A stretch of DNA of 64,000 bases. It comes from Vibrio owensii CAIM 1854 = LMG 25443 (lineage in GTDB: Bacteria; Pseudomonadota; Gammaproteobacteria; Enterobacterales; Vibrionaceae). Below are positions 17,954 to 27,903 of the stretch, in pieces. Below the pieces are notes generated by a model that was not told where the DNA came from, searched no databases, and saw only the letters and a program-made list of their open reading frames with translations. The first letter of the stretch is position 1, and every line of letters begins with the position of its first letter. The stretch is taken from the NCBI RefSeq assembly GCF_000817815.1, contig NZ_JPRD01000014.1, positions 87,758 to 151,757 on the forward strand, given 5' to 3'. The position numbers and the translations under genes are program-made.

Positions 17954-19888
17954 TTAGTCTGCGGCAGGTTGTTCTGTTTTTAGGAATGTTTTGATTCGTT
18001 CTAAATCCCGTGTTCTTGGGATTGGCGGTAAACTGCCGAGGAAGATGCCACCATAATCACGCGTTACCAAACGGTTGTCGCAAATGATTAAGGCACCATG
18101 GTCTTTTTGGTCTCGAATCAAACGTCCTACGCCCTGCTTTAACGTGATAACCGCATCTGGGATTTGCACTTCTGCAAACGGCTCACCACCACGTAATCGA
18201 CAATCTTCGATTCGGGCTTTGAGTAGCGGATCATCAGGGGCAGTAAACGGTAATTTGTCGATGATAACACAGCTCAGCGCATCACCTCTAACATCGATCC
18301 CTTCCCAGAATGCACCCGTCGCCACCAGCAATGCATTACCTAGCTCCATAAACTCGGCAAGGGTCTTTTGTTTGCTCATCTCACCTTGCATTAGCACAGG
18401 CAGATCCAGCACTTCACGGAAGCGTTCACCAAGCTCACGCATCATGCTGTGCGAAGTACACAGAAAGAAACAACGCCCGTCGTTCTCTTCAATCACAGGC
18501 GCAAGCATTCGCACCAGTTTGTCGGCTAAGCCAGGGTTGTTTGGCTCTGGTAAATAACGAGGGACACACAAGCGAGCTTGCTTCTCGTAATCGAACGGAG
18601 ATGGCAACGAAAACTGCTGCTTCGGCTTCAATCCAAGACGGTCGGTAAAGTGTTTAAAGTCACCCGAAACCGCTAGGGTTGCAGAAGTAAAAATCCACGC
18701 ACCTTGTTTGATTTCGATTTGCTCATGGAATTTATCCGCCACCGATAGCGGCGTAATGTGCAAAGCAAAGTGACGTGGAGATGTGTCGTACCAGTATGAG
18801 TAACCGGTAATATCAACATCACAAACGCGATCAATTCGTCCTTTGATCAGGTTGGCACGCTCAAAGGCAGTATCTAGCAATTGGCTTCGACCTAATGCCA
18901 GTTTCAATACGTCAATCGCCAAGTCTAAGCTATCGGTTAAGCGCACCAATTCACGTTTGATCGATTCCGATTGCAACGCTTCCCGCCAGTTACCACGAAA
19001 GCCCGGTTCACCCAGCACAATGCGCATATCCATCGCACTTTGCATCAGCTTATCGCCGACTTTTTGCAGTTGGCGCATGTCTTTTGCTTCTGTGCGGTAG
19101 GCAATCTCAATGTCTTTGGCGAGCTCTTGGATCTGACGGCTAGAAATCGATTGTCCGAAGTATTCGCTGGCAATGTCTGGAAGCTGGTGGGCTTCATCGA
19201 AAATGAATACGTCAGCTTCTGGGATCAATTCACCGAAACCGGTTTCTTTGATCGCAAGGTCTGCAAGGAACAAGTGGTGGTTAACGACAACAATGTCTGA
19301 ATCCATTGCGCGTTTGCGTGCTTTTAAGACGAAACAATCGGTGTAGCTCGGACACTCTTTACCCAAACAGTTATCGTTAGTGGAGGTTATGGTCGGGATG
19401 ATCATGCTGTCTTCTGGCAGATCCTCACAATCACCTAAATCGCCCGTTTTGGTTTCAGACGACCAAGTGCGGACTTTAACCAATTGAGTCAACAGTGTTG
19501 GATCGGCTTCATTAGTATGGCTCTCGACCATTTGTCGGCTTAGACGATCCAAACATAGGTAGTTGGAGCGACCTTTTAGTAGCGCGACTTGTCCATAAAA
19601 GCCTAAAGCTCTGACCATCAACGGCAGGTCGCGGTGATACAACTGCTCTTGCAAGTTCTTCGACCCCGTACTGATGATGACTTTTTTGCCGCTCAAGAGC
19701 GCAGGCACAAGGTAAGCGAAGGTCTTCCCCGTTCCCGTCCCTGCTTCAACCACCAGCTGAGTTTGGTCTTTGATCGCACTGCTGACAGCTTCTGCCATAT
19801 CGATTTGTGGCTGGCGAGCTTGAAAGCCCGGAATGGCTTTGCCTAACGCGCCCTCAGAGGAGAATGTTTTTGCGATCATGCCTGACAT
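17954..19888 (-). CDS. yoaA: DinG/XPD-family DNA helicase YoaA
   Basis: This superfamily 2 iron-sulfur DNA helicase has 644 residues. Walker A, EAGTGTGKTFAYL, lies near 49. The iron-sulfur region includes CLGKECPSYTDC near 173, with a further Cys (GDCED) upstream. The Walker B DEAH box, VFIFDEAHQLPD, lies near 230, and the C-terminal motif VI, QGVGRLIRDQKDHG, near 590. In E. coli, YoaA works with the HolC (chi) subunit of DNA polymerase III in damage tolerance. The start could be the first Met or Met4; neither has a strong ribosome site. Confidence 0.94.
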   Translation of the reverse strand: MSGMIAKTFSSEGALGKAIPGFQARQPQIDMAEAVSSAIKDQTQLVVEAGTGTGKTFAYLVPALLSGKKVIISTGSKNLQEQLYHRDLPLMVRALGFYGQVALLKGRSNYLCLDRLSRQMVESHTNEADPTLLTQLVKVRTWSSETKTGDLGDCEDLPEDSMIIPTITSTNDNCLGKECPSYTDCFVLKARKRAMDSDIVVVNHHLFLADLAIKETGFGELIPEADVFIFDEAHQLPDIASEYFGQSISSRQIQELAKDIEIAYRTEAKDMRQLQKVGDKLMQSAMDMRIVLGEPGFRGNWREALQSESIKRELVRLTDSLDLAIDVLKLALGRSQLLDTAFERANLIKGRIDRVCDVDITGYSYWYDTSPRHFALHITPLSVADKFHEQIEIKQGAWIFTSATLAVSGDFKHFTDRLGLKPKQQFSLPSPFDYEKQARLCVPRYLPEPNNPGLADKLVRMLAPVIEENDGRCFFLCTSHSMMRELGERFREVLDLPVLMQGEMSKQKTLAEFMELGNALLVATGAFWEGIDVRGDALSCVIIDKLPFTAPDDPLLKARIEDCRLRGGEPFAEVQIPDAVITLKQGVGRLIRDQKDHGALIICDNRLVTRDYGGIFLGSLPPIPRTRDLERIKTFLKTEQPAAD

Positions 19889-20096
19889 CTGGTTGGAAAA
19901 ATTGTCGAGAGTATATCAGGAGTTGAGCGTAAACATCAGCCAACAAAAGCACCAGGTTTTAGCATCGCGCGGATAATTTGTTGAAACCGCGCCGAGAATA
20001 GATTATTTATGAAGTCAGATTGCAGTACGATTCACGCTTCTGACGTGACCCTTTTATTCGTACGCTAGAAAAATAATGCATGGAAGTATCTGATTT

Positions 20097-20930
20097 ATGG
20101 AAAAGAAAACACTGTTAACCCATTGTTCTGACGCACCGGGTTTGATCTCAAAAATCACCAATATCTGTTATAAACATCAGCTGAATATCGTTCATAATAA
20201 CGAGTTTGTTGATAACACCAGTGGGCACTTTTTCATGAGAACCGAGTTGGAGGGTTACTTCAACGATCAAACGCTACTCGCCGATTTAGACCAAGCACTG
20301 CCACAAGGTGCAAAACGCAAACTTATCAGCTCTCGCCGCAAACGCATCGTTATCCTAGTGACCAAAGAAGCGCACTGTCTGGGTGATATTCTGATGAAGA
20401 CTTACGATGGCAGCTTAGATGTTGAAATTGCTGCAGTTGTTGGTAACTACGACAAACTTCAAACACTCACTGAGCGTTTTGATATCCCTTACCATCACGT
20501 TACTCACGAAGATCTTAGCCGTGAAGAACACGAGCAGAAGATGCTTGAAGTGATCGATCAATACGATGCCGATTACCTTGTACTGGCGAAGTACATGCGT
20601 GTTCTCACTCCGACTTTCGTAGAGAAATACCGTCACAAAATCATCAACATCCACCACAGTTTCTTACCCGCTTTCATCGGTGCAAAACCGTACCAACAAG
20701 CTTACGACCGCGGTGTGAAGATCATCGGTGCAACAGCGCACTTCGTAACAAATGACTTGGATGAAGGTCCAATCATCAAGCAGGACGTTATTCCAGTGGA
20801 TCACACGTTCAGCGCACAAGATATGGCGCAAGCAGGTCGCGATGTAGAGAAGAACGTATTGAGCAAGGCTCTGAATAAAGTGATCAATGACCACGTTTTT
20901 GTCTACGGCAATAAGACGGTTATTCTTTAA
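20097..20930 (+). CDS. purU: Formyltetrahydrofolate deformylase
   Basis: This cytosolic enzyme hydrolyses 10-formyl-THF to formate and THF, balancing one-carbon pools and feeding formate to PurT. The 277 residues comprise an N-terminal ACT domain (about 1-80, THCSDAPGLISKITNICY) and a C-terminal formyltransferase domain with NIHHSFLPAFIGAKPY near 184-200 and GATAHFVTNDLDEGPII near 212-228 (catalytic Asn/His/Asp set). It is monocistronic, closed by a terminator shared with the convergent yecM. Confidence 0.96.
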   Translation: MEKKTLLTHCSDAPGLISKITNICYKHQLNIVHNNEFVDNTSGHFFMRTELEGYFNDQTLLADLDQALPQGAKRKLISSRRKRIVILVTKEAHCLGDILMKTYDGSLDVEIAAVVGNYDKLQTLTERFDIPYHHVTHEDLSREEHEQKMLEVIDQYDADYLVLAKYMRVLTPTFVEKYRHKIINIHHSFLPAFIGAKPYQQAYDRGVKIIGATAHFVTNDLDEGPIIKQDVIPVDHTFSAQDMAQAGRDVEKNVLSKALNKVINDHVFVYGNKTVIL

Positions 20931-20947
20931 GTTCACCGCATTTAAAA

Positions 20948-20983
20948 AAAAGGGTTGCTCATTTGGCAACCCTTTCTTTTTTA
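20948..20983. terminator. Bidirectional terminator purU / yecM
   Basis: The stem AGGGTTGC / GCAACCCT (20951-20973) is flanked by A7 on the left and a T-rich tail on the right. It lies between two convergent genes. Confidence 0.88.
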
Positions 20984-21001
20984 TAGTTGTTCAGGGCCAA
21001 C

Positions 21002-21601
21002 TTATTCAGCCTGCTCAGACTCCACAATACGCTTGAGTGAATGTGGGTGCAGCTTGATGCAAATGCCTTGATACTTAAACGCCACCGTTGGGTTGTTCAA
21101 GCGTTCGCCTTCCCCTTTAGGACTCGACAGTTTGATCTTCACACCCAGCTCTTCCAACTCGTCAAAACGCGCACCAAACGCTGGGTAAGTGTGTTTCAAA
21201 TCAGCAAGAAACTCATCTGCGGTATCGGCGTGAGATGGAATCACGAACTCCACATGTTCCCAGCTTTCAGTTGGGTAGATTTTGCCTTCCGCAGGGTATG
21301 GCAGCTCCAGACACTCAATCTTCCAGCCACGGCTTTCCAACGCTTTATCGAACTCAATAACAATAATTGGGCGACCGTTGATTTTCGCTTGTGAAATCAC
21401 CTTTCCGTATTGACTCCAAGCCTCATGCGCAGCTTTTGCGGTATCAGTATCGTTAATACGCAACGCAATATGGTCAGCTTGAGCAAAGCTCACATCCAGT
21501 TTTAACAGGGATGCAAACTCTTCAATCTTCGCCATAAATGCATCCAGATCTTGGATCATCAATTCAGGCGCTAGGCGTTTTTCAACTAGTTGAGTCGTCA
21601 T
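21002..21601 (-). CDS. yecM: YecM family VOC-fold protein
   Basis: This 199-residue protein of the YecM family (vicinal oxygen chelate, glyoxalase-like fold) has DHIALRINDTDTAKAAHEAW near 43 and conserved WKIECLELPYP near 98, EHVEFVIP and a C-terminal IKLHPHSLKRI. The His and Glu residues of these strands could bind a metal. The enzymatic activity is unknown. It is divergent from argS across about 200 bases, the same pairing as yecM-argS in E. coli. Confidence 0.92.
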   Translation of the reverse strand: MTTQLVEKRLAPELMIQDLDAFMAKIEEFASLLKLDVSFAQADHIALRINDTDTAKAAHEAWSQYGKVISQAKINGRPIIVIEFDKALESRGWKIECLELPYPAEGKIYPTESWEHVEFVIPSHADTADEFLADLKHTYPAFGARFDELEELGVKIKLSSPKGEGERLNNPTVAFKYQGICIKLHPHSLKRIVESEQAE

Positions 21602-21821
21602 TGTGGCTCTCTTTTGGGGCTATTTATCTCATTACTCTGAGCGCAATAGTAAACGCAAACCAAGCCTCATTTCCATTCAATCGAAAAAGTATAAATTTCC
21701 CCAATTCCTCTCTGTATGAAAAGCAATAAAGTTGTTATCATTAGCCCCATTTTTGTGAACTCCAGCAGAACTTGGCACTTACTTCGCCGAGTTCTTCGTC
21801 CTTGAATTGAAGGAAACGCGT

Positions 21822-23555
21822 GTGAATATCCAAGCACTTATTAATGACAAAGTATCTCAGGCTCTAGAAGCCGCTGGCGCACCTGCAGGCAGTCCTGCGG
21901 CGGTACGCCAATCAGCAAAGCCACAATTTGGTGACTACCAAGCAAACGGCGTAATGGGCGTTGCTAAAAAACTGGGTACTAACCCACGAGAATTTGCACA
22001 GAAAGTACTGGATGTTCTAGACCTAGACGGTATTGCGAGCAAGACAGAAATCGCAGGTCCTGGTTTCATCAACATTTTCCTAAGCGAAGAGTTCCTAGCG
22101 AAGCAAGCGGAAGCAGCATTGGCTGACTCACGTCTTGGCGTTGCAGCAGACGAAGCTCAAACTATCGTTGCTGACTACTCTGCACCAAACGTTGCGAAAG
22201 AAATGCACGTTGGTCACCTACGTTCAACCATCATCGGTGATGCGGTAGTACGTACTCTTGAGTTCCTAGGTCACAAAGTGATCCGTGCGAACCACATCGG
22301 CGACTGGGGTACTCAGTTCGGTATGCTTATCGCAAACCTTGAGCGTGTACAACAAGAGTCTGGCGAAGTTTCTATGGAACTGGCTGACCTTGAAGGCTTC
22401 TACCGTGAGTCTAAGAAACTATACGACGAAGACGAAGAATTCGCAGTGAAAGCACGTAACTACGTTGTGAAACTGCAAAGCGGCGACGAGTTCTGCGCAG
22501 AAATGTGGAAGAAGCTGGTTGACGTAACTATGATCCAAAACCAGCGTAACTACGACCGTCTAAACGTATCTCTATCTCGTGATGACGTAATGGGCGAGAG
22601 CATGTACAACGACATGCTACCTAAGATCGTAGCGGACCTTAAAGCACAAGGTCTTGCGGTTGAAGATGACGGCGCGCAAGTTGTGTTCCTTGAAGAATTC
22701 AAGAACAAAGACGGCGAAGCGATGGGCGTTATCGTTCAGAAACGCGACGGCGGCTTCCTATACACAACAACGGACATCGCATGTGCGAAATACCGTTACG
22801 AAGAACTAGGCGCAGACCGCGTACTTTACTTCATCGACTCTCGTCAGCACCAACACCTAATGCAAGCTTGGACTATCGTTCGTAAAGCGGGCTACGTACC
22901 AGATTCAGTATCTCTTGAGCACCACGCGTTCGGTATGATGCTAGGTAAAGATGGTAAGCCATTCAAGACTCGTGCAGGCGGTACGGTTCGTCTTGCTGAT
23001 CTTCTTGATGAAGCAGAAGTTCGTGCAGCACAGCTGATCGAATCTAAGAACTCAGAACTAGCAGAAGACGAGAAGAAAGCGATCGCGAACACAGTTGCAA
23101 TGGCAGCGGTTAAATACGCAGACCTTTCTAAGCACCGTACTACGGACTACGTGTTCGATTGGGACAACATGCTAGCGTTCGAAGGTAACACTGCACCGTA
23201 CATGCAATACGCATACACTCGCGTAGCATCTGTATTCGCTAAAGCTGGCGTTTCTATGGATGATCTACAAGGTGAAATTAAGATCACTGACGAGAAAGAA
23301 AAAGCGCTTATCGCAAAACTTATGCAGTTCGAAGAAGCGGTTCAATCTGTTGCTCGCGAAGGTCAACCACACATCATGTGTAGCTACCTATTCGAACTAG
23401 CAGGTCAGTTCTCTAGCTTCTACGAAGCATGCCCTATCCTAGTTGCTGAAGACGAAGCAGTGAAACAAAGCCGTCTGAAACTAGCAGCCCTAACAGCGAA
23501 GACCATCAAGCAAGGTCTATCTCTACTAGGTATTGATACTCTAGAGCGTATGTAA
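21822..23555 (+). CDS. argS: Arginyl-tRNA synthetase
   Basis: This class I synthetase charges tRNA-Arg. I start it at the GTG at 21822 (577 residues, [13 protein letters not shown]), because an AAGGAAA ribosome site lies 6 bases upstream. The upstream TTG at 21807 overlaps that site. The HIGH-like motif [12 protein letters not shown] lies near 127-138, and DALR anticodon-binding helices occupy the last 120 residues with the typical C-terminal [13 protein letters not shown]. Codon use is highly biased (GTA, CTA, AAC), consistent with strong expression. A terminator follows. Confidence 0.96.
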   Translation: MNIQALINDKVSQALEAAGAPAGSPAAVRQSAKPQFGDYQANGVMGVAKKLGTNPREFAQKVLDVLDLDGIASKTEIAGPGFINIFLSEEFLAKQAEAALADSRLGVAADEAQTIVADYSAPNVAKEMHVGHLRSTIIGDAVVRTLEFLGHKVIRANHIGDWGTQFGMLIANLERVQQESGEVSMELADLEGFYRESKKLYDEDEEFAVKARNYVVKLQSGDEFCAEMWKKLVDVTMIQNQRNYDRLNVSLSRDDVMGESMYNDMLPKIVADLKAQGLAVEDDGAQVVFLEEFKNKDGEAMGVIVQKRDGGFLYTTTDIACAKYRYEELGADRVLYFIDSRQHQHLMQAWTIVRKAGYVPDSVSLEHHAFGMMLGKDGKPFKTRAGGTVRLADLLDEAEVRAAQLIESKNSELAEDEKKAIANTVAMAAVKYADLSKHRTTDYVFDWDNMLAFEGNTAPYMQYAYTRVASVFAKAGVSMDDLQGEIKITDEKEKALIAKLMQFEEAVQSVAREGQPHIMCSYLFELAGQFSSFYEACPILVAEDEAVKQSRLKLAALTAKTIKQGLSLLGIDTLERM

Positions 23556-23581
23556 GCGATTCTAGAATCGAGACGATTTAG

Positions 23582-23614
23582 AAAGGTTGGCGTGAAAGCG
23601 TCAACCTTTTGTTT
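23582..23614 (+). terminator. argS: argS terminator
   Basis: The stem AAAGGTTGGCG / CGTCAACCTTT with loop tgaaag is followed by TGTTTT. The loop and stem are nearly identical to those of the gltA terminator. Confidence 0.87.
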
Positions 23615-23659
23615 TATCTGGCGTATACTGATGTCATTCAATTCAAATCGGATAATATA

Positions 23660-24088
23660 ATGAGTTTTGAACTGCACCCTCAATTGGCAAAAGACACTAC
23701 CGTTATCGGTCACTTCCCACTGTGTGTGGCACTTCTGCATAAAGACAATGCCGTGCCATGGGTTATCTTGGTACCAAAACGTGCAAACCTAAAAGAGCTT
23801 CACCACTTGCCAATGAAAGAACAGCAACAGTTTTTGCTAGAGTCTCAGGCAGTAAGCCAAGCACTAGAAGCAACATTCCGTCCAGACAAGTTAAACCTAG
23901 GCGCACTAGGTAACATGGTACCTCAGCTACACATTCACCATATTGCTCGCTTCAAAGATGACGTAGCATGGCCGGGACCAGTTTGGGGCAACACCAAAGG
24001 TGAATTCCGTACAGAAGAAGAGCAAAACGAATTGCTTGGCCGTATTAAAAACGTGCTATCACTGAGCTCTATTTTCCAAAAAGCATAG
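23660..24088 (+). CDS. HIT domain protein with HxHxI-type motif
   Basis: A histidine-triad fold nucleotide-binding protein of 142 residues, started at the ATG at 23660 (MSFELHPQ). Earlier in-frame codons lie in the argS terminator region. The HIT motif reads QLHIHHIARF near residue 93, so the third triad His is Ile, with an extra His before it. The nucleophilic middle His is kept. The DDVAWPGPVWG segment that follows is characteristic of this proteobacterial subgroup. Substrates of HIT hydrolases are usually AMP-linked compounds; none can be assigned here. Confidence 0.9.
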   Translation: MSFELHPQLAKDTTVIGHFPLCVALLHKDNAVPWVILVPKRANLKELHHLPMKEQQQFLLESQAVSQALEATFRPDKLNLGALGNMVPQLHIHHIARFKDDVAWPGPVWGNTKGEFRTEEEQNELLGRIKNVLSLSSIFQKA

Positions 24089-24238
24089 CCGCTGTCAGCG
24101 AAAATAATTCGCCTTTGAATACGGCTGAAACAGACAGAGAAAGATTAATACGCATTTGTAACAATCTTTCTCATTTTTCTAGGATTATCACTAAAATAAA
24201 ACTTGTTTAGACTGCCAACTCAGTTAGAGAGGGTCATC

Positions 24239-24760
24239 ATGAAACAAGTCTTCAACACATTCCGATACGTCAGCTGGATCGCCATCATCTGTTCTATGGC
24301 TGCTTCATTCTTGCTTTTTGTTATGGGCGCAGCAAAAACCTATTCGGCATTTGCGGTCTTCATTCTCAATCAAACACCTCCAGAAGCACTCGCACATTTA
24401 GATAAAGCAGACATCGCGATCGCGTATTTGATCAAATCACTGGATACGTTTCTTGTCGCACTAGTTTTGTTCATCTTTGCTCACGGCATCTACACACTGT
24501 TTATTTCCAACAAAGCTAAAGCGAAAACACAAGAACAGTCGGTTTTGCATTGGATCAGAACCCCAAACATCGGTCACCTAAAAAACATTTTGGCTGAAGT
24601 CATCATCGTGATCTTGTTTGTGAAGTTCTTAGAGCTCGTGCTGATTAACTTCGACAGCTTAGATTGGACGATCTTAACATTACCTATTTCGATTTTAGTT
24701 TTAAGTCTTGGTTTGAAGTTCCTAGGGTTAGGCGCGACTAAACACTCTGAAGAACATTAA
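24239..24760 (+). CDS. YqhA / UPF0114 membrane protein
   Basis: This 173-residue inner-membrane protein is started at the ATG at 24239 (MKQVFNTFRYVSW), 6 bases after GAGAGGG. The 12 residues before it in the longer frame lack support. Hydrophobic segments lie at about 10-35, 65-85, 115-135 and 145-162. The GLKFLGLGATKHSEEH C-terminus is soluble. The family has no established function. The gene is monocistronic and followed by a clear terminator. Confidence 0.9.
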   Translation: MKQVFNTFRYVSWIAIICSMAASFLLFVMGAAKTYSAFAVFILNQTPPEALAHLDKADIAIAYLIKSLDTFLVALVLFIFAHGIYTLFISNKAKAKTQEQSVLHWIRTPNIGHLKNILAEVIIVILFVKFLELVLINFDSLDWTILTLPISILVLSLGLKFLGLGATKHSEEH

Positions 24761-24798
24761 TTTCTCTGTATTCACAAACAATAACCAGCAAAAGAAAA

Positions 24799-24832
24799 GC
24801 CGCATCATTGCTGATGCGGCCTTGTCGTTTTT
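24799..24832. terminator. Terminator between yqhA and feoC
   Basis: A 9-bp stem, GCCGCATCA / TGATGCGGC, with loop ttgc is followed by CTTGTCGTTTTT on the plus strand. Confidence 0.85.
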
Positions 24833-24869
24833 ACATGATAACTTTTTAGGTGACTAATTTTGACAATCG

Positions 24870-25100
24870 CTACATGGTGACTGTCAAAGACAAACCATCT
24901 TGTTTAGTCACTGAGTAGCGAACACGAGTCACGTCATGAGCTTTATTAGTGTCGACTAGGCGGCTAATTTTGCCCTTCTTAATCCACACGTTTAACATCG
25001 CGTCGGCGCCATCTTCACTCATCCCAAACTGTTTAGCCAGATCTGACTGGGAGACGGTTCCTTTGTCTGCAATGTATTGATAAAGCTCTTTTAAAATCAT
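24870..25100 (-). CDS. feoC: Ferrous iron transport protein FeoC
   Basis: This 76-residue winged-helix protein is encoded at the end of feoABC, with a 4-base overlap with feoB. The helix-turn-helix VSQSDLAKQFGMSEDGADAMLNVWIKKGKI fills residues 16-45. It contains no cysteine at all, so it cannot bind the iron-sulfur cluster proposed for enterobacterial FeoC. In the family, FeoC is thought to bind the cytosolic part of FeoB and modulate its stability or assembly. Confidence 0.93.
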   Translation of the reverse strand: MILKELYQYIADKGTVSQSDLAKQFGMSEDGADAMLNVWIKKGKISRLVDTNKAHDVTRVRYSVTKQDGLSLTVTM

Positions 25101-27373
25101 GCCACTTGCGCCTCTAATGCACCGTTTTGTTTCTTACCAACTTGTTTGAACACGCGGTAGGTACCAAAGAAGATAGCAACGATCACAGCCATCCAAATAC
25201 CACTTGTTACTGGGCTATCTGCGAAATGCGTCAATTGGTTGTAGAACGTCGCACATAGGTAAGCTAAGCCCATTGTCCAAACCGCGATAAAGCGTGCGAA
25301 CTTATGACCAAACTCACGTACGTAAGCACCCATCGCCGCCACACAAGGTGTGTACAGTAGGATAAAGATTAGGTAAGCAAATGCGGCATTGCCAGAAGCA
25401 AACTGCGATTTGATGTTACCGAAGATAGAAGCATCGACTTCTTGTTCTTCTGCAACTGCATTTGAGTCAGTTAAGTCACCCACTTCAATGCCTAGTGGAT
25501 CTGAGTAGCTCAAACCGGCTAGGTTTTCAGGGATACTCATTACTGCCTCTTCTAGGCTGCCCATTAGGTCAAATTCTGCGTCTTCACCATCGCTTGGTGT
25601 AGTGTATAGGCTGTTAAGCGTACCAACTACCGCCTCTTTTGCGAAGATACCGGTAATGATACCTACCGTCGCCGGCCAGTTGTCTTCTTGAACACCGATT
25701 GGCGCGAATACTGGAGTCACAACTTGCGCTGCTTTAGAAAGCACAGAGTTTTCGCTGTCTTCGTTACCAAAGCTGCCATCAGTACCCAATGAGTTGAAGA
25801 AACTCAGAATAGCAACAACGATAACGATGGTTTTACCTGCACCAAGAACGAAGCGCTTTAGCTTTTGCCAAGTTTTGATCACCACGTTTTGTAACGTTGG
25901 AAGCTCATAGTCAGGCATTTCCATTACTAGGCTGTCACTGCTACCTGGGTAAAGCGTGTGCTTAAGGAAAAGCCCCGTGAAGATCGCTGCCACAATACCA
26001 AGTAGGTAAAGTGCGAATACAATGTTCTGACCAGAACCTGGGAAGAATGCCGCAGCGAATAGTGCGTATACTGGTAGACGAGCACCACATGACATAAATG
26101 GCGCCATAGATGCAGCTAGTTTACGCTCACGCTCTTGATCTAGAGTACGGGTTGCCATGATTGACGGTACGTTACAGCCAAAACCAAGAACAAGCGGTAC
26201 GAATGCTTTGCCTGGTAAACCAATCTTCTGCATCACTTTATCTAGTACGAATGCGGCACGAGCCATGTAGCCTGAGCTTTCTAGTACCGCTAAGAACAAG
26301 TACAAACACGCGATAACTGGAATAAAGGTTGCAACCGTTTGGATACCACCACCAATACCATCAGCAAGCACCGTCACTAACCAAACAGGTAAATGACCGT
26401 CTAACAAGTGGTGACCACCATCAACCAACAGAGCACCAACACCGATATCGAAGAAGTCGATGAACGCACTACCAATGTTGATAGAGAACATGAACATTAG
26501 GTACATCACAACGAAGAAGAATGGGATGCCCACCCATTTGTTCAAAATGAATTGGTCTAGCTTTTCAGTCACGCTGCGGCTTAGCTTACCTTCGCTACGG
26601 CGTACTTTCTTACACTCTTCATGAAGATGTGTGTATTTGGTGTCAGCCACATGCAGGTCAACATCAAGATCTAGCTCGGCAATCGTATTTTCAACACTAT
26701 TGCGGTGTGCATCCGACATGCTGTTAAGAACCAGCGCATCTTTTTCTAGTGCGCGAATCGCCAATGCTCGGTGAGAAACGGTTTGATCATTGAAAAGAGC
26801 CGAAACTTTGCCGATCGCCGCTTCCATTTGTTCGCCGTAATTCAAAGCGACTTCTTTTAACGCGACACCTTGAACCACAGACTTGTGCAGCTTTTCTTTA
26901 AATTCTGCTACTTGCGCTTTGTTTGTCGCTGACAGGCTAACTACCGGGCAACCCAACGTTTTTTCGAGTTCTGCAACATTGATGATTTGGCGTTCACGCT
27001 TAAGTGCGTCCATTTTGTTTAATACAACAATCATAGGACGACCAAGCTCGCGCAGCTGTAGTGTCATATATAAGCTACGTTCAAGACTTGTTGCATCGAC
27101 TACGTTGATGATCAGATCAGCAGGGTGCGTCAGAACCGCACGAGACGCGATAGACTCATCGATACTATTACTGTCATTACCACTATCTAGAGAGTAGATA
27201 CCCGGAAGGTCTGTCAGTAGAAATTCATCGCCAGCGTGTTTGAACTGGCCAGTTTTCTTTTCAACCGTTACACCAGCCCAGTTGCCGACTTGTTGTTTTG
27301 CACCAGTAAGGCCATTAAAAAGTGTCGTTTTACCGCTGTTTGGGTTACCGACCGTAAGAATTTGGTATTGCAT
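25097..27373 (-). CDS. feoB: Ferrous iron transporter FeoB
   Basis: This inner-membrane Fe(II) permease has 758 residues. The N-terminal G domain carries G1 GNPNSGKTTLFNGL near 8, G3 DLPGIYSL near 55 and G4 NKMD near 118. A helical GDI-like linker follows to about 270, then the membrane part with the two Gate motifs, containing GFGCNVPSIMATRTL near 400 and PCVAAMGAYVREFG near 680. It overlaps feoA by one base and feoC by four, so it is the centre of the feoABC operon. Expression is probably Fur-controlled through the box upstream of feoA. Confidence 0.97.
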   Translation of the reverse strand: MQYQILTVGNPNSGKTTLFNGLTGAKQQVGNWAGVTVEKKTGQFKHAGDEFLLTDLPGIYSLDSGNDSNSIDESIASRAVLTHPADLIINVVDATSLERSLYMTLQLRELGRPMIVVLNKMDALKRERQIINVAELEKTLGCPVVSLSATNKAQVAEFKEKLHKSVVQGVALKEVALNYGEQMEAAIGKVSALFNDQTVSHRALAIRALEKDALVLNSMSDAHRNSVENTIAELDLDVDLHVADTKYTHLHEECKKVRRSEGKLSRSVTEKLDQFILNKWVGIPFFFVVMYLMFMFSINIGSAFIDFFDIGVGALLVDGGHHLLDGHLPVWLVTVLADGIGGGIQTVATFIPVIACLYLFLAVLESSGYMARAAFVLDKVMQKIGLPGKAFVPLVLGFGCNVPSIMATRTLDQERERKLAASMAPFMSCGARLPVYALFAAAFFPGSGQNIVFALYLLGIVAAIFTGLFLKHTLYPGSSDSLVMEMPDYELPTLQNVVIKTWQKLKRFVLGAGKTIVIVVAILSFFNSLGTDGSFGNEDSENSVLSKAAQVVTPVFAPIGVQEDNWPATVGIITGIFAKEAVVGTLNSLYTTPSDGEDAEFDLMGSLEEAVMSIPENLAGLSYSDPLGIEVGDLTDSNAVAEEQEVDASIFGNIKSQFASGNAAFAYLIFILLYTPCVAAMGAYVREFGHKFARFIAVWTMGLAYLCATFYNQLTHFADSPVTSGIWMAVIVAIFFGTYRVFKQVGKKQNGALEAQVA

Positions 27374-27600
27374 TATGCTCGCTCCACTTCAATGTTCTGC
27401 GCAACGGCCTCTCGCAACGCAACAGAAACACCACGAACTTCAACTTGCAGTGGGTCGCCCATTGGAGCACGTCGAATAACTTTAACCTCAGTATTTGGAA
27501 GTAATCCCATTACCATTAGCTTTTTTCTGACGTCCGACGTAAGTCCTTCTAACAACCGAATTGTCACTGTTTCGCCAGGTTTAATTTCTGATAGCTTCAT
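27373..27600 (-). CDS. feoA: Ferrous iron transport protein FeoA
   Basis: This 75-residue SH3-like cytosolic partner of FeoB has the standard opening MKLSEIKPGETVTIRLL and the conserved KKLMVMGLLPNTEVKVIRRAPMGDP. It is the first gene of feoABC; its stop overlaps the feoB start. The upstream region holds an A/T-rich inverted element resembling a Fur box. Confidence 0.96.
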   Translation of the reverse strand: MKLSEIKPGETVTIRLLEGLTSDVRKKLMVMGLLPNTEVKVIRRAPMGDPLQVEVRGVSVALREAVAQNIEVERA

Positions 27601-27620
27601 AGTGGCCCTTAAGAGTAGTG

Positions 27621-27645
27621 CAAATGATAAATATTATTATTAATA
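27621..27645. promoter_or_regulatory. Probable Fur box upstream of feoA
   Basis: The minus-strand core AATAATAATATTTATCATT (27623-27641) matches about 13 of 19 positions of the Fur consensus and lies 23 bases upstream of the feoA ATG. Fur repression of feo is established in enterics and vibrios; use of this exact site is inferred. Confidence 0.6.
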
Positions 27646-27903
27646 GTATAGGGCGCTAATGTTACTCTTCTATACCCTCTCATTCATTGTGTGAAATCAA
27701 AGATTTCATTAATGCTTTTGGCGAAATGAAACGTCAACTCCGTTAATTAATCTCACGTCATTTTCGTCAAAATCGAATATTTTCAGCCAAATGCAGATTA
27801 ACACAAACGTAACATTTAAACTCATCAACAGTAAAAATCACTTTAAATACAGTTATTTATGAATGAAAATACAACTTGTCGCTTTTCTCACATAAAGCTG
27901 TCG

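Noticed and set aside
18075..18557. 160-residue open frame antisense to yoaA
   Set aside because: It is a composition shadow of the helicase gene with no recognisable domain.
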